A DNA stretch of 49,427 nucleotides, from assembly GCF_002006795.1 (NCBI RefSeq), contig NZ_MVDN01000003.1:1-49427 (forward strand). Direction: 5' to 3'. Below are positions 7,306-17,021 of the stretch, piece after piece. The stretch is from Wohlfahrtiimonas populi. Its GTDB lineage: Bacteria; Pseudomonadota; Gammaproteobacteria; Cardiobacteriales; Wohlfahrtiimonadaceae. Below the pieces are notes generated by a model. That model worked only from the letters and a program-made list of their open reading frames with translations. It ran no database searches and had not been told where the DNA came from. Made by a program: the position numbers and the translations under genes. Position 1 is the stretch's first letter. Each line of letters opens with the position of its first letter.

Positions 7306-8745
7306 TTTATTTGGCTGAATGAATAAACATATAATCACAATCACTCCTGAAATAACAGCGCCCAGCATTGCAATATTAAAGCCATAAGCCCAAGCTGATT
7401 GCACTTGGTTAATGGAAATATCGCTTGATATTAATCCTTGTGTAATGACATCATTCACCATGCTTTCATAATTAGGGAAGGATGATTGTAATGCTTGGAT
7501 TGCGCTAGACGTCATGATTGCGCCTAGCAATGCAATGGAAATCGCCATACCTGTTTGCCTAAAAGCATTCATAATGGATGAAACTGAGCCTATTTTATCC
7601 TTTGGTGCATCTTTTAATGTCAATAAACTCACAGCAGGGATAGAAACTCCCATGCCAATGCCCATGATAAACATCGCAATCGCTATAAAAGTATAATGAC
7701 TTTGTGAGGTAAATTGCACCATCATCAATGATGAAATGACAATTAACCCGAAAGCCACTAGTAATAAAGTTTGAGTTTTAAACATCTTGGCAATCTTGCC
7801 ATAATTGATTGCAAAGATGCCCATTGCAATGAATTCTGGCACTAAACGAAAGCCCGTTTCGATCGCGCTGTAACCTTGTGCATTTTGAAAGAACAAGGAA
7901 AGAAAGAAAATATTGCTGTATGTTGCAAAGCCGATTACAAAGGCTGCAATGTTATTTCGACTAAATTCCCAAGACCTAAATAGTGATAATGGTACTAATG
8001 GTGCAATGATCTTGCTTTCCCAGAGGATGAATAGAATAAAAGCGGTGATAGAAAAGGTAAAAACTGTGACTAAAAACAGTAGAGAAGGTGATTGTGATAA
8101 CTCAATGAGCCCAAAAGTTAATGTGCCCAACATAATCATGGTTAATAATTGGCCAATAGGATCAAGAGAAATCTCATGGTTTTTAGGTTCGGCTTTAATA
8201 GCGTATGTGCTCAATACAATGATCAATATACCAATAGGGATATTGATGGAAAATATCGTTGCCCAACCAAAATAATTGACGAGAATTCCACCCATCATTG
8301 GTCCAACAATCAATGCAATTGCAGTAGAAGATGACCAAATCCCCACCATTTTATTGCGGATATGATGATCTGAGAATGTCATCATAATGATGGACATAGC
8401 GCCAGGAATCAGTGCAGCGCCACCAATTCCTTGTGTAATTCTGCCTACAATTAACCATATGTTATTGGGTGATAGAGCACAAATGATGGAGCCTAATGTA
8501 AAAATGGCAACACCGATATTCCATATCTGTTTCTTACCAAAACGATCACTCATAACTCCAGAAGATAATATCAATGCAGATAATGTTAGTGCATATGCAT
8601 CTACGATCCATTGTAGATCTGTCATTGATGAATTCAATTCTTGTTGAATGGCTGGTAATGCGACATTTACAATGCTGATATCCAGTGTAACCATAAAGGA
8701 ACCTAGAGAAACAGCGATCATTGTGATGAATTCTTTTTGAGTCAT
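7303..8745 (-). CDS. DHA2-family (EmrB/QacA type) multidrug MFS transporter
   Basis: 480 aa with about 14 hydrophobic segments, the size and layout of the DHA2 drug:H+ antiporter branch. Family marks visible: FMVTLDISIVNVALP in helix 1, QWIVDAYALTLSAL in helix 2, the loop motif DRFGKKQ, GRITQGIGGAALIPGAM in helix 4, and the helix 5 motif around LIVGPMMGG. It would export lipophilic drugs, dyes or toxic metabolites across the inner membrane; substrate unknown. No membrane-fusion partner gene is adjacent. The start at 8745 leaves 33 bp to the promoter -10. It is divergent from the tetR gene at 8865, and a dyad operator covers its -35/spacer, so repression by that TetR protein is very likely. 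Confidence 0.92.
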   Translation of the reverse strand: MTQKEFITMIAVSLGSFMVTLDISIVNVALPAIQQELNSSMTDLQWIVDAYALTLSALILSSGVMSDRFGKKQIWNIGVAIFTLGSIICALSPNNIWLIVGRITQGIGGAALIPGAMSIIMMTFSDHHIRNKMVGIWSSSTAIALIVGPMMGGILVNYFGWATIFSINIPIGILIIVLSTYAIKAEPKNHEISLDPIGQLLTMIMLGTLTFGLIELSQSPSLLFLVTVFTFSITAFILFILWESKIIAPLVPLSLFRSWEFSRNNIAAFVIGFATYSNIFFLSLFFQNAQGYSAIETGFRLVPEFIAMGIFAINYGKIAKMFKTQTLLLVAFGLIVISSLMMVQFTSQSHYTFIAIAMFIMGIGMGVSIPAVSLLTLKDAPKDKIGSVSSIMNAFRQTGMAISIALLGAIMTSSAIQALQSSFPNYESMVNDVITQGLISSDISINQVQSAWAYGFNIAMLGAVISGVIVIICLFIQPNK

Positions 8746-8777
8746 TGAGAATATTTCCTATTTGTATCAATTTTCTG

Positions 8778-8806
8778 ATTATATAAAACGACTGACCGTC
8801 GGTCAA
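8778..8806 (-). promoter_or_regulatory. Promoter of the efflux gene with overlapping TetR operator
   Basis: On the minus strand TTGACC (complement of 8801-8806), a 17-bp spacer and a perfect TATAAT (complement of 8778-8783) form a strong sigma-70 promoter. The perfect dyad TGACCG-T-CGGTCA at 8793-8805 covers the -35 and half the spacer, so a bound repressor would exclude RNA polymerase. The flanking tetR gene makes its product the obvious ligand. A nearly identical block recurs at 28875-28897. Confidence 0.88.
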
Positions 8807-8864
8807 TGTGCTTTTTAAATAAATAATAGGTACAATATGCCATAGTTAAAATGCAGGAAAACCT

Positions 8865-9434
8865 ATGAAAGTCACAAAATCTTACGATGAAAGACATGCT
8901 GAAATTCTCGAAATTTCTTTACAGCTATTTATAAAGCAAGGCATGAAAGAAACTACCGTGAATGACATCGTTAAAGCTGTCAATATTGCTAAAGGTACGT
9001 TTTATCATTACTTTGAATCTAAAGATGATTTGATCCTAATGTTGCGTGCGAATTATATGCGTGGCTTTTTAGCATTGACTGCGGACTATATTGCTCAATG
9101 TAAAAGTAGTGATTGGCATGGCAAAATTCATGCTTGGTGCATGGGCAGTATTCAGCATTATTATGATCATAAAGAAGAACATGATGCATTATTTCACCAG
9201 AATCATCATGTAGAAGATCGACAAGATCGCACAACAATTGTGAGATTTGTTGAATCTTTAATTATAGAAGGGAATGAAGTCAAAGCTTGGAATGTTGAAT
9301 CGCCAGATTTAGCAGCGCTCTTGATATATCATGGCATGCATTTAGCACTCGATGAATGTAGAAATGATGACTTTGATTCCTTGAAACAAATAGCTGAGCG
9401 TTTTTATCAATTATTCATTAAAATGTTATCTTGA
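8865..9434 (+). CDS. TetR-family transcriptional repressor
   Basis: 189 aa. The N-terminal helix-turn-helix spans residues 9-55 with the family signature TTVNDIVKAVNIAKGTFYHY and FESKDDLI. The C-terminal ligand domain is not conserved and has a histidine-rich segment (HYYDHKEEHDALFHQNHH), unusual enough to hint at metal or cationic ligand sensing, though this is speculation. AGGAAAA precedes ATG by 5 bases. It is divergent from the DHA2 transporter across a 119-bp gap holding the TGACCG-T-CGGTCA dyad, so it most likely represses the pump and perhaps itself. A second copy of the operator 20 kb away suggests one more target. Confidence 0.93.
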   Translation: MKVTKSYDERHAEILEISLQLFIKQGMKETTVNDIVKAVNIAKGTFYHYFESKDDLILMLRANYMRGFLALTADYIAQCKSSDWHGKIHAWCMGSIQHYYDHKEEHDALFHQNHHVEDRQDRTTIVRFVESLIIEGNEVKAWNVESPDLAALLIYHGMHLALDECRNDDFDSLKQIAERFYQLFIKMLS

Positions 9435-9459
9435 TTGTTCATCATCGTTAGGTATGAAT

Positions 9460-9975
9460 ATGAAGAAATATTGGCAAGTTATTACTGCTTCAATAATAGT
9501 ATTGTGTGCGACATCGTTCGCACAATCGTTAACACCAGATATGCAAAACTTTCTGCGTTTGGCCATTGATAAAAATGGTGATCAAAAAGGTTATACAATT
9601 GAAGATGCAGAGCAATATTTGGGTGTAACTTTCACAAAACAAGGTAAAAAATCCTATTCGAATCGTGTGATGGCAAATGATTCAGATCAATCTGTTTTTG
9701 AATATTCTGCAAGCAAAGGTAATCGCTATTTAACTTTGTACTTTAATGAACCTGTGAAAAATTTTGAAAGAACTATCAGTAGATTGCGTGATTATGAATC
9801 TTCATGGTTTGATACAGTGCAAGCTAATGGATTGCCAGTTTATTATTTCATTGGTAAAAATCCTAGTGAGCATATTAAAACGCGTAAATTGTATATTAGA
9901 ATTTATGAATGCTCAGAAAAGCCACAAGAACGCTGCACACGGCAAGCACAACTTATTTTTGGACAAAGACGATAA
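9460..9975 (+). CDS. Secreted hypothetical protein
   Basis: 171 aa from the preferred start at 9460 (MKKYWQ...). The upstream ATG at 9454 is only one base from TTAGG (9449-9452), while 9460 is at normal spacing. A Sec signal peptide covers residues 1-22, with likely cleavage after ATSFA (VLCATSFA-QS). The mature part is mixed alpha/beta with two late cysteines (YECSEKPQERC) that could form a disulfide, fitting the periplasm. No family recognised. It lies 19 bp after tetR and 2 bp before murQ, so it may be cotranscribed with murQ-anmK and act in the envelope. Confidence 0.7.
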   Translation: MKKYWQVITASIIVLCATSFAQSLTPDMQNFLRLAIDKNGDQKGYTIEDAEQYLGVTFTKQGKKSYSNRVMANDSDQSVFEYSASKGNRYLTLYFNEPVKNFERTISRLRDYESSWFDTVQANGLPVYYFIGKNPSEHIKTRKLYIRIYECSEKPQERCTRQAQLIFGQRR

Positions 9976-9977
9976 TT

Positions 9978-10880
9978 ATGGTACTCAATAACGTAAAGAA
10001 CTTGCTCACAGAGCAACGCAATAGCCGCAGTACAAATATTGATCAAATGAGCGCGTTAGAAATGGTTCAACTTATGAATCATGAAGATCAAAATATCATC
10101 AATGCTATTGCAAATGTTACTAAATCTATTGCTGCTGCTGTGGATATAATTGCTGAAGTGATACAAAATGGTGGTCGTTTAGTCTATATCGGTGCTGGAA
10201 CATCAGGACGCTTAGGCGTATTGGATGCTTCAGAGTGTTTACCAACATTTGGCGTTGGTGAAGAAACAGTGATTGGCATCATTGCAGGTGGAGATCGCGC
10301 TTTACGCAATCCTGTAGAAAATGCAGAAGATAACAGGGAAGCAGTGATCACAGATTTGCAAAATATTCAGTTCAATAGCAAAGATATATTGTGTGCAATC
10401 GCTGCATCAGGCAGAACGCCATATTGTATTTCAGGATTAGAGTATGCCAAACAATTGGGTGCAAAAACCATTGCATTAGCATGTACTGAAAAAAATCCAA
10501 TGTTTGAAATCGCTGACACTAATATTCCTGTTTTGGTCGGCGCAGAAGTGATCACAGGTTCAACGCGCTTGAAATCAGGTAGTGCACAAAAGATGGTTTT
10601 GAATATGCTCACAACTTGTAGCATGATCAAAATTGGTAAAACGTATGGCAATTTAATGGTGGATGTTAAGCCAACCAATGAAAAGCTTCATCATCGCGCA
10701 GTGAATATGCTATCTATGATTTTAGATATAGATGATGAATCGGCAGAAAATTTATTAAAAGCTGCCAATAATCATGTCAAAACTGCCATTTTAATGCATT
10801 TAAAAACCATTAATTATGATCAAGCTATTCAACTTTTAGCAGTAAATCAATCACGTTTATCAGAAGCTTTAAAGGATTAA
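9978..10880 (+). CDS. murQ: N-acetylmuramic acid 6-phosphate etherase
   Basis: 300 aa, matching E. coli MurQ (298 aa). It cleaves the lactyl ether of MurNAc-6-phosphate to GlcNAc-6-phosphate and D-lactate in cell-wall recycling. The SIS domain is clear: YIGAGTSGRLGVLDASECLP near residues 60-80, IAGGDRALRNPVENAEDN, then AASGRTPY and the phosphosugar-binding TGSTRLKSGSAQK near 200. A UBA-like helical C-terminus follows. ATG 9978 is the family-consistent start; the frame stays open upstream to 9909 but that part overlaps the preceding gene. anmK follows after 6 bp, giving a two-gene recycling unit. Confidence 0.96.
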   Translation: MVLNNVKNLLTEQRNSRSTNIDQMSALEMVQLMNHEDQNIINAIANVTKSIAAAVDIIAEVIQNGGRLVYIGAGTSGRLGVLDASECLPTFGVGEETVIGIIAGGDRALRNPVENAEDNREAVITDLQNIQFNSKDILCAIAASGRTPYCISGLEYAKQLGAKTIALACTEKNPMFEIADTNIPVLVGAEVITGSTRLKSGSAQKMVLNMLTTCSMIKIGKTYGNLMVDVKPTNEKLHHRAVNMLSMILDIDDESAENLLKAANNHVKTAILMHLKTINYDQAIQLLAVNQSRLSEALKD

Positions 10881-10886
10881 CCAAAG

Positions 10887-12041
10887 ATGGCTTACGCAAT
10901 TGGGATGATGTCTGGCACATCTTTGGATGGCATTGATGTCGCTTTGGTGGATATATCAGGTTATGATGAATCCACAAAGTGCGAATTGATTCATTATAAA
11001 AGCTATCCTTACGATGCAATCACTCAGCAGGAAATTTTAGCGGCAAGCCATATTGAAACTTCAAATGTTGCCTTAATTTGCTCATTGAATTTTAAATTGG
11101 GTAAGTTATACAGCGAAGCTGTTGCTCAATTTTTGAAAGAATTTAATGTTCAATCGCCGCTGGAATTCATAGCCATTCATGGGCAAACGATTCATCATTT
11201 ACCCAATCCAACGAGTGGTTTAACACATTCTACTTTGCAAATTGGGGATCCTGCACAATTAGCCTTTGATCATAAAACAACAGTGATTTCTAATTTCCGT
11301 CCTATGGATATGATTGCAGGTGGCAATGGTGCGCCTTTAGTGCCTTATACGGAATACATTCTATTTCGTGATCCTAATAAAAATCGATTATTACAAAACA
11401 TTGGCGGCATTGGTAATGTGACAGTATTACCAAAGAATTGCACAGAGGATGAAATGTTTGCCTTTGATACAGGTCCAGGTAATATGATGATCAATGCCGC
11501 TATGCAATATTTCTACCAAAAAGATTATGATCATAATGGTGAGGTTGCAAAAAGCGGTAAAATTATCCCAGAGCTCTTGAAAAATTTACAATTGATCCCA
11601 TATTTTAGTGAAGCACCACCCAAAGCAACAGGCAGAGAATTATTTGGTGAGCATTTAGCGAACGAGATTTGTCAAAAATATCATCAATCCCCGAATGATG
11701 TTATCAATACATTCACAGAACTAACTGCTTGGAGTATTGCAGATAGCTACCAAAAATTTGTGATGCCAAAGCTGCACATTGATGAAGTTATCGTGGGCGG
11801 TGGTGGTGCATATAATCAATTTTTAATGGATAGATTACGTTATAATCTACCCAATATAGCTGTTAAGAGACAAGAAGATATTGGCTTAAGCAGTGAAGCA
11901 AAAGAAGCCATAGCTTTTGCAATTTTAGGGAACCAAACCATACATCGTCGCCCGAGCAATTTAATGAGTGCGACTGGTGCACAGGTACCCATTATTTTGG
12001 GTAATATCACACCAAATCCATGGAATTTTAAATTAGGGTGA
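10887..12041 (+). CDS. anmK: Anhydro-N-acetylmuramic acid kinase
   Basis: 384 aa (E. coli enzyme 369 aa). It converts 1,6-anhydro-MurNAc plus ATP to MurNAc-6-phosphate, the substrate of the upstream murQ product. The N-terminal GMMSGTSLDGIDVALVD motif is diagnostic, followed by AIHGQTIHH, IGDPAQLA, NIGGIGNVTVLP and DTGPGNMM, all parts of the actin-like ATPase fold, and GGGGAYNQFLMDRL near 310. The ribosome binding site AAAGGA sits in the murQ 3' end, consistent with coupled translation. A small lipoprotein gene overlaps or abuts its stop. Confidence 0.96.
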   Translation: MAYAIGMMSGTSLDGIDVALVDISGYDESTKCELIHYKSYPYDAITQQEILAASHIETSNVALICSLNFKLGKLYSEAVAQFLKEFNVQSPLEFIAIHGQTIHHLPNPTSGLTHSTLQIGDPAQLAFDHKTTVISNFRPMDMIAGGNGAPLVPYTEYILFRDPNKNRLLQNIGGIGNVTVLPKNCTEDEMFAFDTGPGNMMINAAMQYFYQKDYDHNGEVAKSGKIIPELLKNLQLIPYFSEAPPKATGRELFGEHLANEICQKYHQSPNDVINTFTELTAWSIADSYQKFVMPKLHIDEVIVGGGGAYNQFLMDRLRYNLPNIAVKRQEDIGLSSEAKEAIAFAILGNQTIHRRPSNLMSATGAQVPIILGNITPNPWNFKLG

Positions 12042-12049
12042 TCAGAATT

Positions 12050-12229
12050 GTGAAAAATTTCTTATACTTAATAGTAACAGGGGCTGTATTTCTCCTAACC
12101 GCTTGCAGCGACAATGATGAGTCTGCGAATCGCCACTATGCTGTGGAGCAGAAAAAACAAATGGAAGTCGAACTGAATAAAAGTTTAGAGAGAAATATGG
12201 AAAGGTTAGAGTCGCAAGAAGAGTATTAA
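12050..12229 (+). CDS. Small lipoprotein
   Basis: 59 aa from GTG 12050, or 63 aa from GTG 12038, which overlaps the anmK stop. The later start is preferred because it gives a standard lipoprotein signal (MKNFLYLIVTGAVFLLTAC) with lipobox LTAC and Cys19, and AGGG lies 11-14 bases upstream. The mature part is about 40 residues, charged and helical (VEQKKQMEVELNKSLERN), probably a coiled coil anchored in the outer membrane facing the periplasm. It is translationally linked to murQ-anmK. No family recognised. Confidence 0.65.
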   Translation: MKNFLYLIVTGAVFLLTACSDNDESANRHYAVEQKKQMEVELNKSLERNMERLESQEEY

Positions 12230-12346
12230 ACTTGAGTGTTTAGCTATTGAAGTTGAATAAATAATTACCATTGTATAACACATGGAATAGGCATGTAGGC
12301 CACTGAAATTTTAACTTCACAGGCAGTTATTATACTATGCTAAATA

Positions 12347-12355
12347 TGGTATAAT
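12347..12355 (+). promoter_or_regulatory. Extended -10 promoter of rpoD
   Basis: TGGTATAAT at 12347-12355 is an extended -10 (TGnTATAAT) 44 bp before the rpoD start. The -35 region is weak, as expected for extended -10 promoters. A second TATACT lies at 12331-12336. Confidence 0.55.
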
Positions 12356-12398
12356 ACTAAATTGCGTTTTTTACATTATTGGGGTTATCGGAATTCAT

Positions 12399-14282
12399 AT
12401 GAGCAAGCAAAATGCTTTAACTGTTACAGAACAACAAGAACGTATTAAGGAACTGATCGCTCAAGGTAAAGAGCAAGGTTACTTAACGTATGCTGAAATC
12501 AACGATCACCTTCCTGAAGATATTATAGATCCAGAACAAATAGAAAGCATCATTTCTATGATTTCAGAGATGGGCATCAAAGTTAGTGATGAAGCTCCCG
12601 ATATGGACAGTTTGTTATTAACCAATGATTCAATTGGCTCTGATGATGACGCTGTAGATGAAGCTGCTGCTGTATTAGCTAACATTGATAGCAGTGAAAT
12701 TGGCCGTACGACAGATCCTGTTCGTATGTACATGCGCGAAATGGGTACTGTTGATCTTTTGTCTCGTGATGAAGAGAAATCTATTGCGATTCGTATTGAA
12801 GAAGGCTTAAACAACGCACTTTTACATTTAGCAAACTTTTATCCAGCTGTAGATTTATTGATCCAACGTTATGAAGAAACTTTAGGCACAGAACAACGTT
12901 TGGCGGATATTGCAACAGGTTTTGTGGATGCAAGTTACTATTCAGAAGTCGTTGAAGATAAAGAGGATGAAGAATTAGAGATCGTTGATGATGAAGCGCC
13001 AGCAGAAGAAATCGAAGAAGATGATGAATCTGAAGGCGGTAGCGGTGCAGCTGCGGAAACCGGTCCAAACAAAGAACTCTTTGCTGAAAAAATTACTGAA
13101 CTAAAAGCAATCATTGCTGAAATTGATGCACTTCGTGCTAATAAGCGTAAGAAAAATGCAGATGCTTTGATTGTAGAAGCTCAAGAACGCTTAAAGAGTA
13201 AATTCATCGAATTTAGATTGGCACCAAAAATGCAAGAAGATATGGTGATCTTATTGAAAGATACCATTGATACAATTCGTCCGCTTGAACGCAAAGCGAT
13301 GAAAATCTGTATTGCAATGAGCAAAATGCCACGTGAAGACTTTATTAAAGGCTTCCCAGGTAATGAAACGAATAAAGAGTGGTTTGAAGAAGTTTCATCT
13401 AGCAAAGCTAAATATGCAAAAGCATTGGCTGAACATAAAGATGAAATGTTTAAAGTTCAAGATTCTTTATTAGAAATTGAAAAGAAACATGGTTTAACAA
13501 TTTTCTCAATCAAAGAGATCAACCGTGAAATTTCAATCAACGAAGCGAAAGCGAAACGTGCTAAGCGTGAAATGATTGAAGCAAACTTACGTTTGGTAAT
13601 TTCGATTGCTAAGAAATATACAAACCGTGGTTTACAGTTCTTGGATTTGATTCAGGAAGGTAATATTGGCTTGATGAAAGCTGTAGATAAGTTTGAATAC
13701 CGTCGTGGTTTCAAATTCTCTACTTATGCAACATGGTGGATTCGTCAGGCGATCACTCGTTCGATTGCAGATCAGGCGCGTACAATTCGTATTCCTGTAC
13801 ATATGATTGAAACGATCAATAAATTGAATCGTATCTCTCGTCAAATGCTACAAGATATGGGCCGTGAAGCAACTCCAGAAGAATTGGCAGAAGCAATGGG
13901 CTTACCTGAAGATCGTATCCGTAAAGTATTGAAGATTGCTAAAGAGCCAATCTCAATGGAAACGCCAGTGGGTGATGATGAAGATTCACATTTGGGTGAT
14001 TTCATCGAAGATACTGGTATGGTTTCTCCATTGGAAGCAGCAACAAGTGTTGGTTTAAGTGAAGCAACTCGTGAAGTATTGGAAAGCTTAACGCCACGTG
14101 AAGCTAAAGTATTGCGCATGCGTTTCGGTATCGACATGAATACTGATCATACTTTGGAAGAAGTTGGTAAACAGTTTGATGTAACACGTGAACGTATTCG
14201 TCAGATCGAAGCTAAAGCATTACGTAAATTGCGTCATCCAAACCGCTCTGAAAGCTTACGTAGCTTCTTAGACAACGAATAA
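12399..14282 (+). CDS. rpoD: RNA polymerase sigma-70 factor RpoD
   Basis: 627 aa primary sigma factor. Region 1.1 is at about 1-80, region 1.2 at about 105-135 ([21 protein letters not shown]), then a long acidic nonconserved region (about 180-390, including a run of D/E residues). Region 2 has [20 protein letters not shown] and [20 protein letters not shown] for -10 recognition and melting. Region 3 begins near [12 protein letters not shown]. Region 4 ends with [20 protein letters not shown] and the -35-binding helix. It directs housekeeping transcription. It is not directly next to dnaG: dusA, a lipoprotein gene and yqeY lie between, an altered form of the usual rpsU-dnaG-rpoD block. A strong terminator follows. 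Confidence 0.98.
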   Translation: MSKQNALTVTEQQERIKELIAQGKEQGYLTYAEINDHLPEDIIDPEQIESIISMISEMGIKVSDEAPDMDSLLLTNDSIGSDDDAVDEAAAVLANIDSSEIGRTTDPVRMYMREMGTVDLLSRDEEKSIAIRIEEGLNNALLHLANFYPAVDLLIQRYEETLGTEQRLADIATGFVDASYYSEVVEDKEDEELEIVDDEAPAEEIEEDDESEGGSGAAAETGPNKELFAEKITELKAIIAEIDALRANKRKKNADALIVEAQERLKSKFIEFRLAPKMQEDMVILLKDTIDTIRPLERKAMKICIAMSKMPREDFIKGFPGNETNKEWFEEVSSSKAKYAKALAEHKDEMFKVQDSLLEIEKKHGLTIFSIKEINREISINEAKAKRAKREMIEANLRLVISIAKKYTNRGLQFLDLIQEGNIGLMKAVDKFEYRRGFKFSTYATWWIRQAITRSIADQARTIRIPVHMIETINKLNRISRQMLQDMGREATPEELAEAMGLPEDRIRKVLKIAKEPISMETPVGDDEDSHLGDFIEDTGMVSPLEAATSVGLSEATREVLESLTPREAKVLRMRFGIDMNTDHTLEEVGKQFDVTRERIRQIEAKALRKLRHPNRSESLRSFLDNE

Positions 14283-14319
14283 TTTCAAACCATTATTTTT
14301 TAATCATTATTAATATGTT

Positions 14320-14352
14320 AAAACCTCTTAAGTGATTAAGAGGTTTTAATTT
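14320..14352 (+). terminator. rpoD terminator
   Basis: A perfect 12-bp stem (AAAACCTCTTAA / TTAAGAGGTTTT, arms 14320-14331 and 14336-14347) with loop GTGA, followed by T-rich sequence. It lies 10 bp before dusA, so dusA either has read-through or a promoter overlapping this hairpin. Confidence 0.85.
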
Positions 14353-14361
14353 TTTTAGAAT

Positions 14362-15339
14362 ATGAAAGACTATCATCGTTTTAGCGTAGCGCCCATGCTG
14401 AATTGGACAGATCGCCACTGTCGTTATTTTTATCGTCTAATGACAAAAGAGACCTTGTTATATACCGAAATGGTAACAACAGGCGCAATTTTGCATGGCG
14501 ATGAAAAGCATCATTTGTTTTATAAACCTGAAGAAAACCCTGTGGCATTGCAATTGGGTGGCTCTGATCCTGTGGATTTAAAAGCTTGTGCAAAAATTGC
14601 AGAAGATTATGGTTACACAGAGATCAATCTAAACTGTGGCTGTCCATCTGATCGTGTGCAAAAAGGCCGTTTTGGTGCATGTTTAATGACAGAACCTGAA
14701 TTGGTTGCAGAGTGTTTTGATGCAATGCAATCTGTAGTTTCTATTCCTGTGACGATCAAAAATCGTATTGGGATAGATCATCAAGATGATTATGAATTCT
14801 CTCATCGATTCATTGAAACCATTAGCAAAGCTGGCTGTGATACATTTATTGTGCATGCACGTAAAGCTTGGTTATCAGGTTTATCACCGAAAGAAAACAG
14901 GGAAGTTCCACCTTTAAATTATGATCGCGTGTATGAATTAAAAAATAATTTCCCACACTTAAATATTTTATTGAATGGTGGTATTCAATCTCCTGAAGAA
15001 GGTCTGAATGTAATGCAGAATTTGGATGGTGTAATGCTTGGCCGTGCCGTTTATAATTCGCCATTCATTTTGAATGATGTGGATCATCTATATTTTGGTG
15101 CAGAGAAATCTGAGAAATCACCTTTTGATATCGTTGCTGAATTAAAACCTTATGTGGAAGAAGAATTAGCCAATGGCGTTCGCATTCATCATATTGGTCG
15201 ACATATCTTAGGTATTTTCAATGGCATACCGAAAAGTAGACAGTGGCGTCGTTATTTAAGTGAGAACATGTTTGCAGATAATGTAGGCTTTAATGTGTTT
15301 GAAGAAGCCGTGAAAAAAAGTTTCGACAGAACGCTTTAA
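14362..15339 (+). CDS. dusA: tRNA-dihydrouridine(20/20a) synthase DusA
   Basis: 325 aa, FMN-dependent reductase forming dihydrouridine in the tRNA D-loop. The DusA subgroup is indicated by RFSVAPMLNWTDRHCRYF at the start, TLLYTEMVTTGAI, VALQLGGSDP, then NLNCGCPSDRVQ with the catalytic Cys near residue 99, and the DusA-specific HARKAWLSGLSPKENRE. The FMN-binding end of the barrel shows LNGGIQSPEEG and GVMLGRAVYNSP. ATG 14362 lies shortly after the rpoD terminator without a clear ribosome binding site (TTTTTTAGAAT), so expression may be low. Confidence 0.96.
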   Translation: MKDYHRFSVAPMLNWTDRHCRYFYRLMTKETLLYTEMVTTGAILHGDEKHHLFYKPEENPVALQLGGSDPVDLKACAKIAEDYGYTEINLNCGCPSDRVQKGRFGACLMTEPELVAECFDAMQSVVSIPVTIKNRIGIDHQDDYEFSHRFIETISKAGCDTFIVHARKAWLSGLSPKENREVPPLNYDRVYELKNNFPHLNILLNGGIQSPEEGLNVMQNLDGVMLGRAVYNSPFILNDVDHLYFGAEKSEKSPFDIVAELKPYVEEELANGVRIHHIGRHILGIFNGIPKSRQWRRYLSENMFADNVGFNVFEEAVKKSFDRTL

Positions 15340-15389
15340 ATTCGTTGATTATGATATTATATAGCGCAATTTAACCGAGGATAAAAAAT

Positions 15390-16919
15390 ATGAAAAAAAC
15401 CATTTTAGCAGTTGCTTTGCCATTAATCATTTATGGCTGTTCAGATAACAATGATAATGTACCAGTTGCAGAAAAATTCACAAGCTTTGAAAAGAGCTAT
15501 ATCGCTGCAACGAATACAGTGGTTAAGCAATCATCTGATTTCAGCATGGGTACAATGACGTACACAGCTAAATTAGATCAAGCGAATGATAAAGTAACTT
15601 TGAAAGATACTTTTAACTATTCTGAAAACCAAAACAGCGTATTGATTCAATACAACTTCTCATCTGATGCAAATGTTGATTTAGCAAAATATAACGCGAA
15701 AGATGGCGTTGCTAAAATTGCTGGTACAACAAATGGTAGCGTAACAGTAGAAATCCCACAAACTGGTGATAAAGTTGTTATCGATAACATTTTAGCAAAT
15801 GCTAAATATGAAGGTGAATTGAATGAGAAGAACAAAGCATTCGGTTACACTGCAAAAGTTGAAAACAACACTGTACCAGTTTTAGTTTCTGATACTAAAA
15901 TTGCTGAATTCACATTGACTGATTTAAACAACAACGTTGCAATCAACTTTAATGATGATTACAGCGCAGTTAAATCATTCAAATCAGGCTTTGAAGGTAA
16001 AGGCTTGAACTTGAAAGTTGTTGGCCCAATGGCTGAAGAAGTACAAGCATCTGCTGATGTGACTAAATTAGTTGGTTCATCTGAATATGTTGCTAGCCCA
16101 TTGAAATATACATCAACAGGAACAGCTGCAACTTTTGATATTCAATTTGCATCTGGTAAAGATTCAGGTAGCGCTAAATTAAGCAATTTAGAAGCTAAAA
16201 CTTCATTGCAAGAAAATGGCGGTTTAATCTCTGCAAACATTGGTTATAATGTTGGTGGAATCAGCGTTGTTAAAGATCAATTGGCTGCACTTGATTTCGG
16301 TTCATTATTTGTATCAACAGACATCAAAGGCATCAAAGATATCAAAAACTGGAAAGATTTAATCGAAAAAGCAAATGCATTGTCAACACAAGATCCATCT
16401 GACATTGATGAAGCAGAAGCAGTTAACTTCTTGAAAGACATCGCGAACATCTTCACTAAAGATACTCGCATTGAATCAGTCATTGAAAATAAATTAACAA
16501 TTGGTGATGCTGTTAAAGTAGAAGTTGCTTTCCAAGGTAGCGAAGCTTTAGTTTCAGCTTTACAGGCTGGCCCAGATGCAGCAGCTGCACAATTCGAAGG
16601 CAAAAGCCCAGTTGAATTAATCGATACTTTCATTACTGAATTCAAATTCAAAGGTACAATCACTGAAGGTTACATGATTTCTCAATACGAGAAATACTTA
16701 ACTTTGAATGGCCAAGATACAGCACAGGCTAAAGATGAAGTTAAAGGTGGAATCCAAATGGTGATGATGTTGGTAGCAATGCAAACAGCTCCATTGGGTG
16801 TTTCTCCAGTTAAATTTGAAGAAGGTACATTGTTCATCGATGTAGCATTCAAAGATGGCAAATGGAACATTAATGGTACAACATTAACAACTGCTGAAAT
16901 TTTTGCTGCATTTCAGTAA
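15390..16919 (+). CDS. DUF945 (YdgA-like) lipoprotein
   Basis: 509 aa. A lipoprotein signal (MKKTILAVALPLIIYGC, lipobox IYGC, Cys17) replaces the N-terminal membrane anchor of E. coli YdgA, whose length (about 500 aa) it shares. The body is repetitive beta-rich sequence (VTVEIPQTGDKVVIDNI, AEFTLTDLNNNVAINF). The end matches the YdgA pattern, with a GYMISQYEKYLTLNG helix followed by FKDGKWNINGTTLTTAEIF, comparable to the end of YdgA. The family is of unknown function and probably periplasmic; a lipid- or envelope-related role is only inferred. GAGGAT is the ribosome binding site. Monocistronic, with its own terminator. Confidence 0.75.
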   Translation: MKKTILAVALPLIIYGCSDNNDNVPVAEKFTSFEKSYIAATNTVVKQSSDFSMGTMTYTAKLDQANDKVTLKDTFNYSENQNSVLIQYNFSSDANVDLAKYNAKDGVAKIAGTTNGSVTVEIPQTGDKVVIDNILANAKYEGELNEKNKAFGYTAKVENNTVPVLVSDTKIAEFTLTDLNNNVAINFNDDYSAVKSFKSGFEGKGLNLKVVGPMAEEVQASADVTKLVGSSEYVASPLKYTSTGTAATFDIQFASGKDSGSAKLSNLEAKTSLQENGGLISANIGYNVGGISVVKDQLAALDFGSLFVSTDIKGIKDIKNWKDLIEKANALSTQDPSDIDEAEAVNFLKDIANIFTKDTRIESVIENKLTIGDAVKVEVAFQGSEALVSALQAGPDAAAAQFEGKSPVELIDTFITEFKFKGTITEGYMISQYEKYLTLNGQDTAQAKDEVKGGIQMVMMLVAMQTAPLGVSPVKFEEGTLFIDVAFKDGKWNINGTTLTTAEIFAAFQ

Positions 16920-16937
16920 ATAGCATAACCTTTATGC

Positions 16938-16967
16938 AAAAGCCCTAAGTTTTTTAGGGCTTTTTTT
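16938..16967 (+). terminator. Terminator after the DUF945 gene
   Basis: Stem AAAAGCCCTAA / TTAGGGCTTTT (arms 16938-16948 and 16954-16964) with a T tract to 16967. Confidence 0.88.
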
Positions 16968-16990
16968 ATGAGATTTAATTCGAATCGTTC

Positions 16991-16996
16991 TATAAT
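16991..16996 (+). promoter_or_regulatory. -10 box of the yqeY-dnaG promoter
   Basis: A perfect TATAAT 25 bp before the yqeY ATG and just after the preceding terminator. No good -35 at 16-18 bp spacing. Confidence 0.5.
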
Positions 16997-17021
16997 ATGT
17001 GATTTGAAGAAGGAGTTAACC

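Noticed and set aside
9909..9977. In-frame upstream extension of murQ
   Set aside because: It overlaps the coding end of the preceding secreted-protein gene, and MurQ homologues begin near the ATG at 9978.
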